This document shows positions 37,701 to 52,700 of a stretch of 64,000 bases of DNA, piece by piece. Made by a program: the position numbers and the translations under genes. Source of the stretch: Doryteuthis pealeii (Eukaryota; Mollusca; Cephalopoda; Myopsida; Loliginidae); NCBI GenBank assembly GCA_023376005.1, contig CM042143.1, positions 88,571,140 to 88,635,139 of the forward strand, given 5' to 3'. The notes below the pieces were generated by a model. The model saw only the letters and a list, made by a program, of their open reading frames with translations, did no database searches and had not been told where the DNA came from. The number at the start of each line of letters is the position of its first letter. The stretch's first letter is position 1.

Positions 37701-40700
37701 TTGTTTAGCTAAATATTAAATCTTTGAAATAAAGTAAATAATTTTAGTGTTTAATGCAAAATATGTTTAGGTAAGCTGAATGTGGCAAGTAAAAAAAAAT
37801 GTTTTTCATTCATTAATTTCTTGTTAGACATGTGCATAATCTGAGTCCTATTGCACAATTATAATGAACTAACCATCAGCAGCTTACAGTAGTATCACAG
37901 TGGTGAGAGAGCTGCTGTAAGTAGCTTAAAGTAGGCAATAATTTTAACTAGTATTATCCTTTATCTTGACAATTCTTTTTATTGCAACTCTCTCGAGTTT
38001 TCACTTCTTGGACAATATAGAAATGGCAATAAAAAGCAATGAGAATTAAGATGGTGAAAGATAAGACTACACAATTTTTCCTATTTAATCTATAGATGGG
38101 ACCCTAACAGGTACTACCACTCCAAGTCAGGGTGGACCTGGGAATAATGCTGATGAAGGGATAATCCACATTCCCTAAACATTTGTTCTCTGCTTGAAAA
38201 GAAATCAACATCAAAAAAAGTGCCACATTTATCAGGTAAGCTAATATCTTTTTTCATTTTAATATATTTGTTAGGATTATCTTCCCTTACTGGCTACAGT
38301 TTGCCATGAGGTGGAATTGCAACCTGAATATTTAAAGGCATTGCTGAAAAAAAAATCTATCTCTTTCTCCTGGACTCTCTAGCTGTCAGAACTAGACACA
38401 AGTTGAGTGTCTGTCCATTTGGACTAAGGGGCTTAGCCCTCAGTACACAGGCTTATATGTGCACCTGTATATAGGCCATTTTATACTCTATGCTACAGGC
38501 ATTTCTGTGTACAGTGTACATGCATTCAATACTCTATGCTTTCATAGAGGCCATGCATCTGTAGTGTCCTTTTTGGAGTACACAGTAAGTGACAACCTTT
38601 ATTTTTCTTTTTATAGCCACAGACTACCAACAAAGAGCCTATTCTTTAGTACTTATATCTATCCTGTTTTGTATTCTTTCTGTTGGACTCATTCATCATC
38701 ATTGGCAATTCAGTCTCGAAAGACTATGATAAAAGTTTTTGTGTGCCCCTGAGGTTGCAGTGCCTCCTGTGACTATGAAGTCCTATGTTTGAGAAACATT
38801 CTCGACCACAGATTTTGCATTTGTAGGTTGTCCCTGTAGATGATGATGTTCCGATGCTTTGTTGCCGTTGCTTTCTTATGGACCTCTTAGCTTCATGATG
38901 TTGTATCAGGGTGAATTCTGACGTGTACAGGCCTATATGGAGATTCTGCCGCCACCGAGGGCAGTCTTGAGCCAAATTTTCCCAGCTGGAAGGGACAATG
39001 CTGGACTATGTTTAGACAATAAAATCTATTTGTTATAACTCTTTGACAGAATTTGTTCAATATATATGTTTATGAAATGTTGCAGAAAATGATAGACCCC
39101 CAACTATCATTCCTTTTTTCAACATAGGTAAGCAGAATGTGGCAAGTCAAAAAAAGAATGTTTTTATTCATTCATTTTTTGTTAGACATGTGCACAAGGG
39201 AACATATTTTTCTCTGCTTGAAAAGAAATCAACATAACTCACACAGAGTACAAAAAAAAAATGCCACATTTATCAGCTAAGGTAATATTTTTTCTCATTC
39301 TTATACATTTGTAAATGAAGATATAAATATTTTCATCATCATCATCAAGTCGTGCCGACAGCACGGATCTCCATGACTCTTCCTCACCATCCATTCCTAC
39401 TGACCATCACTCCTGGAAGGTTCTCTGCACAGCATCCATTATCTGCGCAGAGCTGATCAATGTATGTTTTTGATGGTTGACCCACACCGGTGTGTCCATG
39501 TGCAGGTGCAGAGACCATCCAGACAACAGTATTGTTGAGATCAGCTAGAATACTCAGAACTGTCCTGGAGACCTGAGGAAAATTGTTGTAACTCAGACTC
39601 CAGTGAAAGACCATCACTTTACTCTGGTGTGAAAAACTTAAACATAAATAATGAAAATGATTATCTATCTATATCTATCTATTCTATACATATATAAAGG
39701 GCAGTTGTGTGTATCTGTATGTCTGGAGGAAACATCAAAATAAAACAATTAATGACAAAGTAAATATATATATATATGCATTAAATATCACTATTGGTTT
39801 CTGAGCAAAAATAATGAAGATTTGATTTATATTTGGAAAGATATTTAAAAATTCAAATTTGAAAGGTAACAGAAAGGAAAGTCATTTGCATGTTATTTTG
39901 CTTATTTATTTTTTTTTTTTGTATGTTTTTTTCGCTTTGAAATATAATATTGATTGATTGATCATTTATATCTTTTTTTTTTTTAAATTGTAAATTTCTT
40001 ACTATATTGTTATATATTTCCGTAGGGATTTTTATGGGGCAACCAGTGAGGATCTCACTCGCGATAAGTAATAATAGATCTGCGAGAATAACTTTTTAAA
40101 AAAAGAACCCTCTACCCAAGCAACGCCAGGTAGCCACTTCTAGTAAGTAATGAAAATAATAATAATAATAATGGATAAAATCTCACCCAGACTAACATCA
40201 GCCCCAGAAGGTTGAGGGGTGCTTGGAACAATACTTGTCATTTGATATTCATCATCAGACAACAAAATTGCCGCTTGATCTTCTGACAAAATCACTTGTT
40301 GCCGTGTACAACTGTAAAAAGAAAAAAGCAAAAATGTTCAGATTCTTTTAAACTCTTAACATATCAAATAAAAATTACTAAGTAATCGGTTATTTCCTAT
40401 AACTCCAACCTAAAAAAGGGGAACCACTCTGATTGACTGATAAATTATTTATTTATTTTCCCATTAAACTAACCCTAAACCCTAACCCTAACCCCGTCTT
40501 TTTTTTTCCTAGTAGATCAATAAATAAATAATTTATCAGTCAATCAGAGTGGTTCCCCGTTTTTTAGGTTGGAGTTGATTGACTGATAAATTATTTATTT
40601 TCCAATTAAACTAACCCTAAACCCTAACCCGGTCTTCTTTTTTCCTAGTAGATCAATAAATAAATAAATAATTTATCAGTCAATCAGAGTGGTTCCCCTT

Positions 40701-43700
40701 TTTTAGGTTGGAGTTATAGGAAATAACCAAGTAATCTATATATTGATATTCGTGTTCCTTAAATGTACAACCGTTATCATCTTGCAACACTCTCTGGTTA
40801 AAAATGAAACCATCCAAATCATCCAACATGAATTGCAAAAATGTAAATCCTGATTATCTGGTGTTGCTTATCTGCTGAGTTCTTATGAGTGTTGTCACTT
40901 CAGCTAAATAATGGACCATTCCATTTTTAATATAAAGAAAGAAAGAACAAGCTACACAAAAAATATAAGAAAGAAAGAAAGAAAAAGAATAGGGGAAAGA
41001 AAGAGAAAGGGGTTGAGTGTGCAGAAGCGATAATGCTAATCTGTTTCAATTGAACATAATGAAAAGATGAAAAGAAGGAAAGAAAGAAAAAAAGAGTGAG
41101 AGAGAGATAAATCAAGATTATTATACTTTTTACATATTGAAATTATGGTATATCCACAGCTCCTGCTTTTAATAGATGGTGAAAGATAAGACTACGCAAT
41201 TTTTCCTATTTAATCCATAGATGGGACCCTAACAGGTACTACCACTCCAAGTCAGGGTGGACCTGGGAGTAATGGTGATGAAGGGGTAATCCACATTCCC
41301 TAGACATCCAGAATTGGAACTTAACCATCACATAGAGTTTAATGTCATACACAGGACATTAAGACTCTCAGCTACCATATTCTATCACATATGATAAAAA
41401 GGGCTGAGGGGTTGGGAGTTTGCCAAAAAGGCAATAGGGGCAGGACAAAAACCGCTGGATCATGTAGACAAGTTGCCAGATATTGTAACCTAGCAGAATG
41501 CCTGATTGGGTGTGGTTGCCACTAGTGATGTGTCGTTCACATAAGACATGCTAATTATGTCACATTAAAACAACTTATTTCATAAAAATACTGAATTCTA
41601 AACCCTGATCTAAAAAAAGATTTAAAATTCTAAACCAAAACTATGTCACTGCTTATATCACAATATCCTCAGAAATTGTGTAAGTTTATCAAGGAGTATC
41701 TAATTTATAATCAAAATAATTTATTCACAGAATAAAGAACAACACTGTATGAAAAAAATAAAAAATAAAGTAAACTTACGTGACTGTTGTGTTGTCATCC
41801 ATTTCTATTTGGTAAAGAAAAGAATCCGCAGAGTCTGAATCATTGTCAATATGGTCGACAATCATTCCAGAATCAAAGAAATTATCTTTCGATTGAACCA
41901 TGACACTTTGACCTTGTGGAAGATGATTTACAATCAAAATTTGATTGAGTTTAACCCACAATTCATCACCATCAGCAAAATTGATTAAACACCTACAAAG
42001 AAAAAATAACACAACAATAAAAACACTACAGTAATAAAAAGAAAGAAAGAAAGAAAGAAAGAGGAGAAGAAAGAAAGAGAGAAAGAAAAAAAGGAAAGAG
42101 AAGAAAGAAAGAAAGAAAGAGATTATATAGAGACAAAATAAAGATAGACAGAAAGAAAAAGAAAGAAAGAAAGATGCTATGGGTTAAAAGAGAAAAAAAG
42201 AAAAGGGAAAAGAATGAAAGGAAAGAAAGAAAAGGGAAAAGAAAGAAAGAAAGAAAGAATCTAAAACGCTTATTAAAAAAAGGTTATAGACTGTCTGGAT
42301 AGAAAACTAAATAATTAAGTAAATGAATAAATAAATAAATAAATAAAGAAAGAATGAATGAAATCGAAGAACAGCGAAGAAAAAGAAAGAAAGAAAGAAA
42401 AAAGAGAGAAAAAAAAGAAAGAAAAAAAAGAACTGGAAGAGCAAAAGAAAGAAAGAAAGAAAGAAGCGAAAAGAGAAAGAAAGAAAGAAAGAAAGAAGCG
42501 AAAAGTGACAGAAAGAAAAAAAGAAAGAAGCAAAAAGTGACAGAAAGAAAAAAAGAAAGAAAGAAAGAAAAAGAAAGAAAGAAGTTTGTCTGTATTTTTT
42601 TGGCACCTCAATTTTGGCAATATCCTGTGGGGTTATTATAATGGAGATTCGGAGTCTGTCAGTCTGTAACCAAAACTATGCCACTGCTTATATTATAATA
42701 CCCTCAGGAATTGCATAAGTTTATCAATGAATATTTAAATTATAGTCAAAATCATTAATACATAGAATAAATCTTATTTATTAGCAATGTCTCTATGAGT
42801 TAGATTTGCCTCAAAACAGCCCATGTTATTAGTGTGTTTAGAATCCTGCAATGTGTCTTATATATCACTAAGAAATAAAGGTTTACATAATATATGGTGT
42901 AGTTAATTTGCATACTGGTTTGAACAAAACCGGGTTTAATAAATAATTACTTGGTGTTATTGATCTCTAATATTTTTGTTTTATTCTTCAACGCATTAAA
43001 ATCAACCCTCTGAATGATTTTATATAGAAACCAAGTAAAATATAATTAAAATAAGCATAATCTTTTTATATGCATTCTTATATAATTTTGATGTTTCAGA
43101 CTGTTATCCTCATCTTTATTGTGGTATATATAAACACAATGTTTTAGCTGCTGTATCCTCTGGCCTTTGTCAGATGTTCCATGTGTATTTGAGCAGAGTA
43201 ATGACCCAATCTAGGAAATCATTTTTAATAGTTTGACTGTTAATAAAACAGCCGTCGAAGAACTTTTGAAGATCTTATTCAAATAATGACATTGTTTTTG
43301 CATGCCTATCATTCCAACATGTGTTACAAGAAGAATCAGGTTGGGTCATTACTATGCTCAGATACATAGGGAACACCTGAGGAAGGCTAAGTTTGATAAA
43401 ACAAAAATTGCACTTACTTTCCACTTTTCTCAAGAGATGCTGTTACACCTGGATAGAAATACCCATCTTTCCATTTAGCCATCACCTTGACACCTATCAA
43501 AAAATACAATACAACGATGTAAATTAAATAAAAAAAAGATCTCAAACTTGTTCATATAAAATTTATACATTTCTATAAATTTCTGTCAGTTTCTGGTATT
43601 ATCAGTTACCAAATACAACACAACAATGTAAATTAAATAAAAAAAAGATCTCAGACTTGTTCATTCTCACAAAATAAAAACTTTTAGAATATACACATTG

Positions 43701-46700
43701 AAGTGAATATTAAAATAAATAAATAAAATATATTTAGTATTGTAAAATAACAGGTGCAAGAAAAATAAAACATTTATTGCAAAAACACAGACATAAAATG
43801 AGGGTTCAGTTTATTTTATGGTAGGAATTTACGAGGAAATATTTAAGGATTACCATTTTGTGTATATGCAAAAAATTATGTTTGTTGGCACCTTTCCATC
43901 CACTAAGGACAATGCCGTAGTGTTCAAAAAAACAAAAACAAAAAAAAAATTATTTATCTGCATTTGCGCAAGTGAATCTGCAAGCCAATTCTTAAGTGAA
44001 AAAATAAACAGTTGGATATAACTTGCTTATAATTTACTGACAGTATTCAGTAGTTATCTCCCTTGATAAATCATAATGATTAGAAACTGTGAAACCCAAA
44101 CTATCATCAAATTACAAATTGGATTGGAAATTGCTTTATTCTTTAACACATTTTAACATTATTGTCCTAACAAAAATAAACAAATGAAAACAAAACAAAA
44201 AAAGAGTATTTGTCTAAATTTTGGAGAGAGACTTGATAATTTGGATTATTTGGATTATTTAGACTATTGTCCTCATCTTTATTATTATATACACAACGTT
44301 TCAGGTAATGTGCTTAACACTTGTATCCAGTCATGGTTAAAGGGATGAGAACAGTCTACACTCATGGAGAATAATAGGTTCAGTTTGAAGATCCATGAAG
44401 GCTCCAGATTATGACATGAAGGTTCTCGAGTCCAACAAGAAACACCTGAAGAGGGACGGAGGGCACATCAGCTGAAATGTTGTATATAACAATAAAGATG
44501 AAGACAATAGTCTGAATAATACAAATACCTTACTCCCCCCCCCCTCAAAAAAAAAGAGCTAAGAACAAGAGATACCAGATGTAGAGTATTGCAGATGCTC
44601 CAAATGTTGCATAATTTATGTGGTAGTATAGATTATTGGCAACACTCTGTAGAATTCTGCGAGGCCAGTTTTTTTTTCATATCACGGAATGGAAAATCAC
44701 TGGACAGTTGAAATCTCGCACGTCATGTGATTTTGATTTAGGTAAGTCAGTTGACAGCCAGACCCCGGTTGGAACAGACGTGTTCTATCCCAGCTGTCAC
44801 TCCGCGCGATGAGTTAGAAACGGGCAAATAAAACTGTAAAAAGCCATGTTTTGTAAATTAATTAAGCATGCCCTTAGTTATAAAATGAAGAACCAACAAG
44901 AGAAGACTAAAAGCAAGAACTTAGATGACCATGGCCGAAGTAGAAAGAAGAAGTGAATATCCAACATGGCGACTAGACAAAGAACAGCAACTAAGTTATA
45001 TCTATCTATTTATATCTCTCTGATGCCTCTGTAGGGAATTATCTTCCTTTTGCCGGAAGAGTTATCTCCTCGCTGCGTTGCTGTTTGTTCCCACTAGGGG
45101 GACCTCTGGTAGTTAAGTGCGTTCATTCAAATGCTGCTTCCTCTTTTAGCTGGATCTTATCAAGAACTGCTATGGACTAGAGTCTATCTACCCCATTCTC
45201 GGTGGGGCTTTTGCCCCCCCCCCTCTTACATTACTGTAAGTCCTTTATGCAGCATGGACTATCCTTTAGTTCCATGTCTGTAACATGTATATGTTAGGTA
45301 CATTTGGGTATCTTGTTTATACCTAAATATTGTATATGTATTTACATGTTTTATTCTCCTGTACATTATGTATCTTATCGTTTCCATGTGCTGTTATATA
45401 TATTAAATGTTTTGTCTCACAACTTGTCAGAATTGTATGTTCATTAATTACTTTGAATCTTACACCTCTACTCTCTCTCTATTCCAAGAACTTTTGTGTA
45501 TATACCCAACAAGGGCAATATGGCATTGTGACACAAAAAGCATCCAGCAATTTTTAAGAAGTTCCCCATGAACTCTCAATAATTGATTCACTCTGTTATC
45601 AAAAGTGTGAAATTCTTTGAAGTTTGCTATAAAATGCTTACCAATTCCTGATTTGGCTTTTTTGGAAGAACTTGGACTTAAGGACGGCATCTTAATCTGT
45701 TGTTGGTAATTCTGTTGGGAAATCTCTGGACTACAAAGAAAAAGAGAGGAAAAGGAAAAACTCAATTACTAGTTCTTATGATGACATCTTATTTGCTGTT
45801 GATTTTTTTTTTACCAATGGGATCCAAGCAGGACTCGACATTAACGTTGTCCCGTCGTCCCGGAGACGATAAAAATTACATCCTGGATTATCAATATGTC
45901 ATCTGGGACAGTTTGCCAGGGACAGTCAAAAAATTTTCCTAAAAGTTAGTACTACATTCCAATATTGGCCGTCCAGTGATTGCCCGAATGCAGACCTCAA
46001 AATGTGGGACGGAGGATCTCGGTCATGGAGACCGGAATTTAATTAAAAAAATGAATATGAAAGAATTACCATGAACATTTTTTTCCCTTAGTTTCAATAA
46101 AAAAATGTATAGATGATGCTAATGAATTAAACAAAAATATTTTGATTTTGGGACGGTCCAAATCCCATTCGGGACGGTTGATAATTTTTGTTTGGGACGG
46201 TCATGAAAAAAATTAGTGTCGGGGCCTGGATCCAAGTACTACACCACCTATGGAAAAAGTGTATGGTCTGCAAATGTTGAAAACTAAATCTCATTTGGTC
46301 ACATTCTATAAAAGTATCTTGATCAGCCAATGAACTTTTCAGCCAACCCTCATTTTTTAAAAAGATTAACATTTCATTTACTGTTCATTTCTCTCTTAGG
46401 AAATTCACATACAGTCTCAATACTTTTTGAACACACCTTATATATAAATTTCACTAACTGAAGAAAACATATTACAGAAAATATAACTTTATTTTGGTTG
46501 AGCTTATCATCAAGTTACATCAAAAGCAACAGATTACCAAATTTAAGCATCAATGAGACTGGTCAGTATGGTAGATGGGTTGGTTTGGTTGGATTTTACA
46601 GCATGTCAACCCCTGTTGGGTTATTTTATGCCAAAGAGATTTTGTTTTATTCATTCTTGATAGGTATTCAATTTTTTTTAAACTCAACTTTTTAAAACAT

Positions 46701-49700
46701 TTTTTCTATTGAACCTATAGATGGGTCCCTTACAGGTACTAGCACTCCAGGTCAGAGTGGACCTGGGAGTAATAGTGATGAAGTGGTACTACACATATCT
46801 CAGAAGTCCAGGATTGAAACTTAACCATTAGATGCAGTTTAATGTCAAACTCAGGACATTAAGACCCTCAGCCACCACTTTCTAGCACATATATGACAAA
46901 AAGAGTTGGGGCTTGCTATAAGAGCAATAGGGTAGAGACAATCATATAGGTGCTAGGGCTTGACATGACCAGTCGACTGATCGAAGGGGGCCTCTCTGAT
47001 CACCCATCTAGCCTAAGTAAGAGCCAAAGTGGAGTGTTTTATGTCATGGACTGCAAAGCTACCAAGTTTCTATCTTTAAGCATCATGGGTCGCCACCCAC
47101 AGCCAACAGGTGGCCCCATTGGGGGGGGGGATTTTTTAATCCCTCTGCAGAGGTACTGTCGGTGTATTCTAAAGCCCCAGCCGTCAGGGCGGATGTAGAT
47201 GGGAAATCACTTAGGAACAGCAGGTACCATAAGGAGCCTGAAAATCTTAGTAAATTCTATAATCATATTTGGGTTGTTTAGCTCAGTCAGTAGAGCACCT
47301 GTCTAGAAATTGCAAGGTTCCTGGTTTCAATACCGGTCCCCGCCAACTCAGCACACCAGTAGCACAGATTGGGTAATATGATCTGTGTGGTAAAGTGCTG
47401 TACCTTAGCAAAAACCCTGTTCTAGCACTAGTGAAAAGGGGATAGACTCCCTCACTGTCTGGCTGATACCAACAATAGGCCACTCTGCCAACTTTACTTT
47501 ATTAATACTTAATCAATCTAGCTAATAAGATAAAAACTGGAACCCTACCTGCCACATTCTTCACTGGTTTTTGTCGGCTGTAAACTGCTTCTTTCTCGAG
47601 AATCTGCAAAAGACAAATGTTTTCATTCAAATTTTGTTTTATATAATTATTATGAGTAAGGTTACTTAATGAAGATTCCTGGAAAAAAAATGATTTGAAA
47701 AATAAGTTTAAAATTTCTTTCACCTTATTTATAATTATTATTTTGCAGTTGATTAAAAAAAAAAAAATTCTGATTCCAATTGGACACATGGCCTAGTGGA
47801 TAAGGTAGTTAGGTTAAGACAGTTCTAAGTGACAGTTATCTCTGGATTCCGGGTTCAATCCTGAGTGGCGGCAGTAACATAGAAAAATAATTAACACAAC
47901 TCCTACCCCAGCTATGGTTAGCGGAATGAGAACAAGATACCCCTGTGGACTGAATAAAGGGTTAGGTTCAAAGTTCCGTGATGGCTCCTGATTACGACAA
48001 GAAAGTTCCCGAGTTCGAAAAGAAGGTTCCTGAGTCCGACATGAAATACCTGAAGAAAGCCGGAGGGCATATCAGCCGAAACATTGTACAAATAACAATA
48101 AAGATGAGGACAATAGTCCGAATAACGCAGATAATACTAATCATCAAGCCTCATCTCAAACATTCAGAGAAATTCTGATACATCCCCAAAATTTATTTCT
48201 TCTTGCTTTAGCTCAGTCAGTAGAGTGTCTGACTAGGAATCACAAGGTTCCTGGTTCAATACCGGCCCTCGCCAACTCAGCGTATGAGTAGCACAGGGAT
48301 TTGTGCAGTAAAGTTAGGAGGTGATGATAGGTGTAGCTCTCCACCTCAGAGACCAAAAACAATCTCCTTGGTCTAATGATAGTGAAAAGGGGATAGACTC
48401 CCTCACTGTCTGGCTGATACCGACTTTAGGCCACCCCAACAACTTTACTTTTACTATATTAATTTTGGTAATATTTTAGCTTGTCATTATTGGTACATTA
48501 GCAGGACCTTTGTAGATACCACAGTATGATAATTTGATTATTACAACATTTGATGTTTACTTAAGAGCTACTGCATTTAGTTCAATATGTAAAAAGTATA
48601 ATAATCTTGATTTAACTCTTTGTCTCACTCTTTTCTTTTCATCTTTTCATTATGTTTGATTGAAACAGGTTAGCATTATCATTTCTGCTGGAGTTATAGA
48701 CAGTAGTTCCAGTATGAGGCTACATGATCCAAGGTAATTGCAATAATTTTCAACCCCCTCCTCATATAACATTCTTGCATTCTCTATCATAGTTTCCTGT
48801 GGTAATCCTCTGCTAAGACTCAGGTAAAAACAAAGAACTCTTAAGGATGAATCCACTTATGATAGAATTTCTCAAGTTTTGTACCCACAAAAAAATCTTG
48901 GTGCTCTTCCAATATGTGATCTACCAAATGGTTTCTAATCCAATATGTGATCTACCGAATGGTTTCTAATCCAATATGTGATCTTATGAATGGCTTCTAA
49001 TCCAATATGTGATCTTATGAATGGTTTCTAATCCAATATGTGATCTAATGAATGGTTTCTAATCCAATATGTGATCTACTGAATGGTTTCTAATCCAATA
49101 TGTGATCTTATGAATGGTTTCTAATCCAATATGTGATCTAATGAATGGTTTCTAATCCAATATGTGATCTACTGAATGGTTTCTAATCCAATATGTGATC
49201 TACCAAGTTGTTTATATTCCAATATGTGATCTACCCATTAACTACCCATTATTTTCCCATTAAACTAACCCTAAACCCTAACCCTAACCCTAACTTCTTT
49301 TTTTCCTAGTAGATCACATGCCATCAATAGTAGATCACAAACCTTCGGTAGATCACATATTGGAAGAGTACCAAAATGTTTATAATTACCTTTCCTCAAT
49401 CTCTTTTGCGCTGGTGGTTTCTCAATAGAAGACTCTTCGGAATTTTCCTCACCAAGACTAGCTTTCCTTTTCTGGGGTGATGTCCATTTCTGACTTGCTG
49501 GTGGGGTCTTCAAATCGGTTAATGAAGTCTCAGCACTCTCTACATGCAAAGTAATACTCTGATCAGCCTCATGGACCAAACTGTCCCCTGACCCCTGACC
49601 TTCTTTTCCGATGACAGTTTCCTGTACTGTTACTGATACAGACGGACCAGAATCCGATATGTTCAAGTTTTCAGCTGAAGAGAAAAGAGAGTCAGAGTTT

Positions 49701-52700
49701 TGAACAACTGTAGCCCTTGACTTGACAGGGTCACCCGATGATGCCTCTAAGTTGGGAACCGTCTCAGTTACATATGACCTACCATCTTCACAACTCTGGT
49801 TCACAGTATGGAGTTCATCAGTAGAACAATAAACCTGCGGGGAAAACAACAATAAAAAAAAATTAATCATGTAATAGAAATTTTTCAAAATATTAATGGA
49901 AATTAATTGCCAACAAGAAATTTTAGGGTCCTGGCCCAGCCGGGGTTCAATGAACTTCGGCCTCTGGATTGATAAAGTAATTAACAGCATTGATCCCAGG
50001 GGGCTATCCCCCTAGGCAATACCTGCCCCCTTGATTTAAAGGGGCAGGGCTGGGTTTATTGCCCAGTGCCTGAGGCGCCCCCTCGAGGGGGAATGCCAAC
50101 TGGATCAACGCATTTTTTGCACACGCCACTCATGAGTCTTGGCTTGTGGGTGGTCCCACATTCATAGGGCCTTGTGCCTAACCCGTACACGTGGGGTACG
50201 TGGTAAATACTTCATCATGTACAGTCCTGAAAAGGTCTTAGCTGATGGAAGCCAGGGTAGACATATAATCTTTCACAATTATCACTATTATATATTTATA
50301 TATATATTCTTTGTTGGGGTACCAAGTTTCTTGATACAAGGTGATTCTAGGCTGGTCCTATTCTCTACCAGTAGTTTGTTGTAGAGTTCAGGTTCCGTGT
50401 GAGAGCTCAATGTTTAATTTTTACAAACAGAGCAAATTTATTTGTGAATAAAAAGGCCTTAAATACCATGGGTATCGTGATTATGGACCATTTCCACTCG
50501 TGGGTATCTGGGGCCCAACAAGCTTCGTCAGACCACATTTTTATTTTATTCCCTATATATCTAATATATAAAACAGAGATTTTGGTATGTACGTGTCGAC
50601 GTATAACAAAAAAACGGGAGGTCACTCAGATTCAAAATCTTGCATACACATTGATATCGTTCTAACTAAGAAAAATTCCAAATTTGGTTATTGATTTTTA
50701 CTGATTAAGGGATTTAATCGATTAATCAAACAAAAATCAAACGATTTTTCGAAAGCCATAGCATAGCTGCTGCTGCTGCTAATACTTGGTCTATCAGCGG
50801 AGGCTCGCCTGACTGTTTATCAGCAGAAAGAAAGAAAGAAACAACGAAAATGTTAGCGACTCGCCTGGCTGTTTTTAGCAGCAGAAGAAAAAAATAAAGA
50901 AAGAAAGAAAGAAACAATGAAATGTTAGCGACAAACTAAATTTTAACGTAAAATAAATTCGTTTTTTTATAATCTTTCTAAATATTTATTTATATTTATC
51001 GTATGTTTTTGAAACTAACTTTTATTGTACAATGTACACACACTTAATTTAAATTGTTGTCATGCACAAAAAATTGTAGAAAAATGAAAATTGTTTCAAA
51101 ACACAAGTTTACGGTTACATTTTTTTAAAATAAGATTTTAAATGTCAATAAAAATCAGTCACCAGTATAGGGTTGTATAAATGTAAATAAAAAAAATGAT
51201 AAAACGAGTTGTTTTGTAATTAATACTAATGGTTTTAAAAAAAAGTCTTAATAGTTTAGAGAACTAATGAAGACGTTTTAAAATGTAAGCAAAAATAGAT
51301 ATTGCATTCTCTTTATCGTTAAGAACTAGATTTGAATTGTCATGTAGAAAAAATTCAAAGAAATAAATTACAATCTATTTCTAACTTATCAAGCAATTAA
51401 AACTGAATTTAAAATTGTCCCCAAATACTATATTATTTTCAAACTGGAGTTTCAGTGAAACTTTTCGTGAAAAGAAGAGAAAATAATCTTGCTCAATTTA
51501 TAATTTGTACGAGTCTTTATCAATTGAATTATTTTTTATAGCGAGTTAGAAAAAATTATTTTGCTTCGGACAGCAAAAGTATGTTTTAACGAAAAATCAA
51601 ATCTTATTCATATCGCAATCTTTTTATTCCTGTCTTTAAAATATTAATTTAGTTAGAAATGAAATGAAATAATCTATCTTACAAATATTTATTTGGTAAG
51701 AAAGAGCGAAGTAAAAAACAATAATAAGCGCTTATTATTTATTAAATAAATAATAAGCGCTTATTATTGTTTAATAAATTTTATTTCGTTTATTTAATAA
51801 ATATAATATAACTCAACTTTGTATATATACGAAAAAATTAAAAACAAAAGAATTTTAGAAAGAAAAGCCTTTTACAAAATAGGAAGTTAAATTATAACTA
51901 CTTATTTCGTAACTAAGTAAACATAGTTGTATTCGTATTGTAATAAAATAAAACAAAATTATAATAAAAATACGATGTAGTTAACATTTCGTATATAAAC
52001 AAAACAGTGTATGATATGTTCTTACCTTAAACATAAAATAAAAATGATTTTAATGTACGTAACTTGAATGAGAAAATGTGTACTTTAATTTATCATAATT
52101 CTAATGATAAATAAATAGGCAGATTTTTTTTTAAATTAAGGGCGGACCTGAACTTTTGGAACACCCCTCTAAAATTTTTGTTTTTAATTTTTTTTCTTCT
52201 TTCAATGGATTATTATCGATTGCACACCAATCTATCAGACTGTAAAAAAAATTCAAAAAAGTTATTTTTCGAGTTTTCAGGGGTGCTCAGTTTCCCGTAT
52301 AAGTTTATCGTAAATTGAACCCCCTTATCGGAACCGCTAAAAAGAAAATTTTATTTAAATATTTATTTTTCCTTCAATGGATTATTATCGATTACACACC
52401 AATCAATCAGATTTTTAAAAAATTCTTGAAAGTTCTTTATTTTTTGAGTTTTCAGGGGTGCTCATTTCCCGTATAAGTTTATAGTAAATCGAACCCCCAT
52501 ATCGGAACTGCTCGAAAGGAACTGGCGCAAATGTGTCAAAGTTAGGGTGGCCCAGAAAAAACAGAACCCAAATTATTTATTTATTTTCCCATTAAACTTA
52601 CCTTAAACACCAACCCCAACACCAACCCCTAACCCTAACCCTAACCCCAAATCCTAACCCCCCTACTTGAATTTAACAGTTTTATTAAAAAATTTGTGGG

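Noticed and set aside
42307..42641. Frames rich in Phe/Ser or Lys/Glu on both strands
   Set aside because: They come from the GAAA microsatellite.
46127..46372. 81-codon minus-strand frame
   Set aside because: Spans the edge of the hAT MITE and the mariner remnant; chimeric and non-functional.
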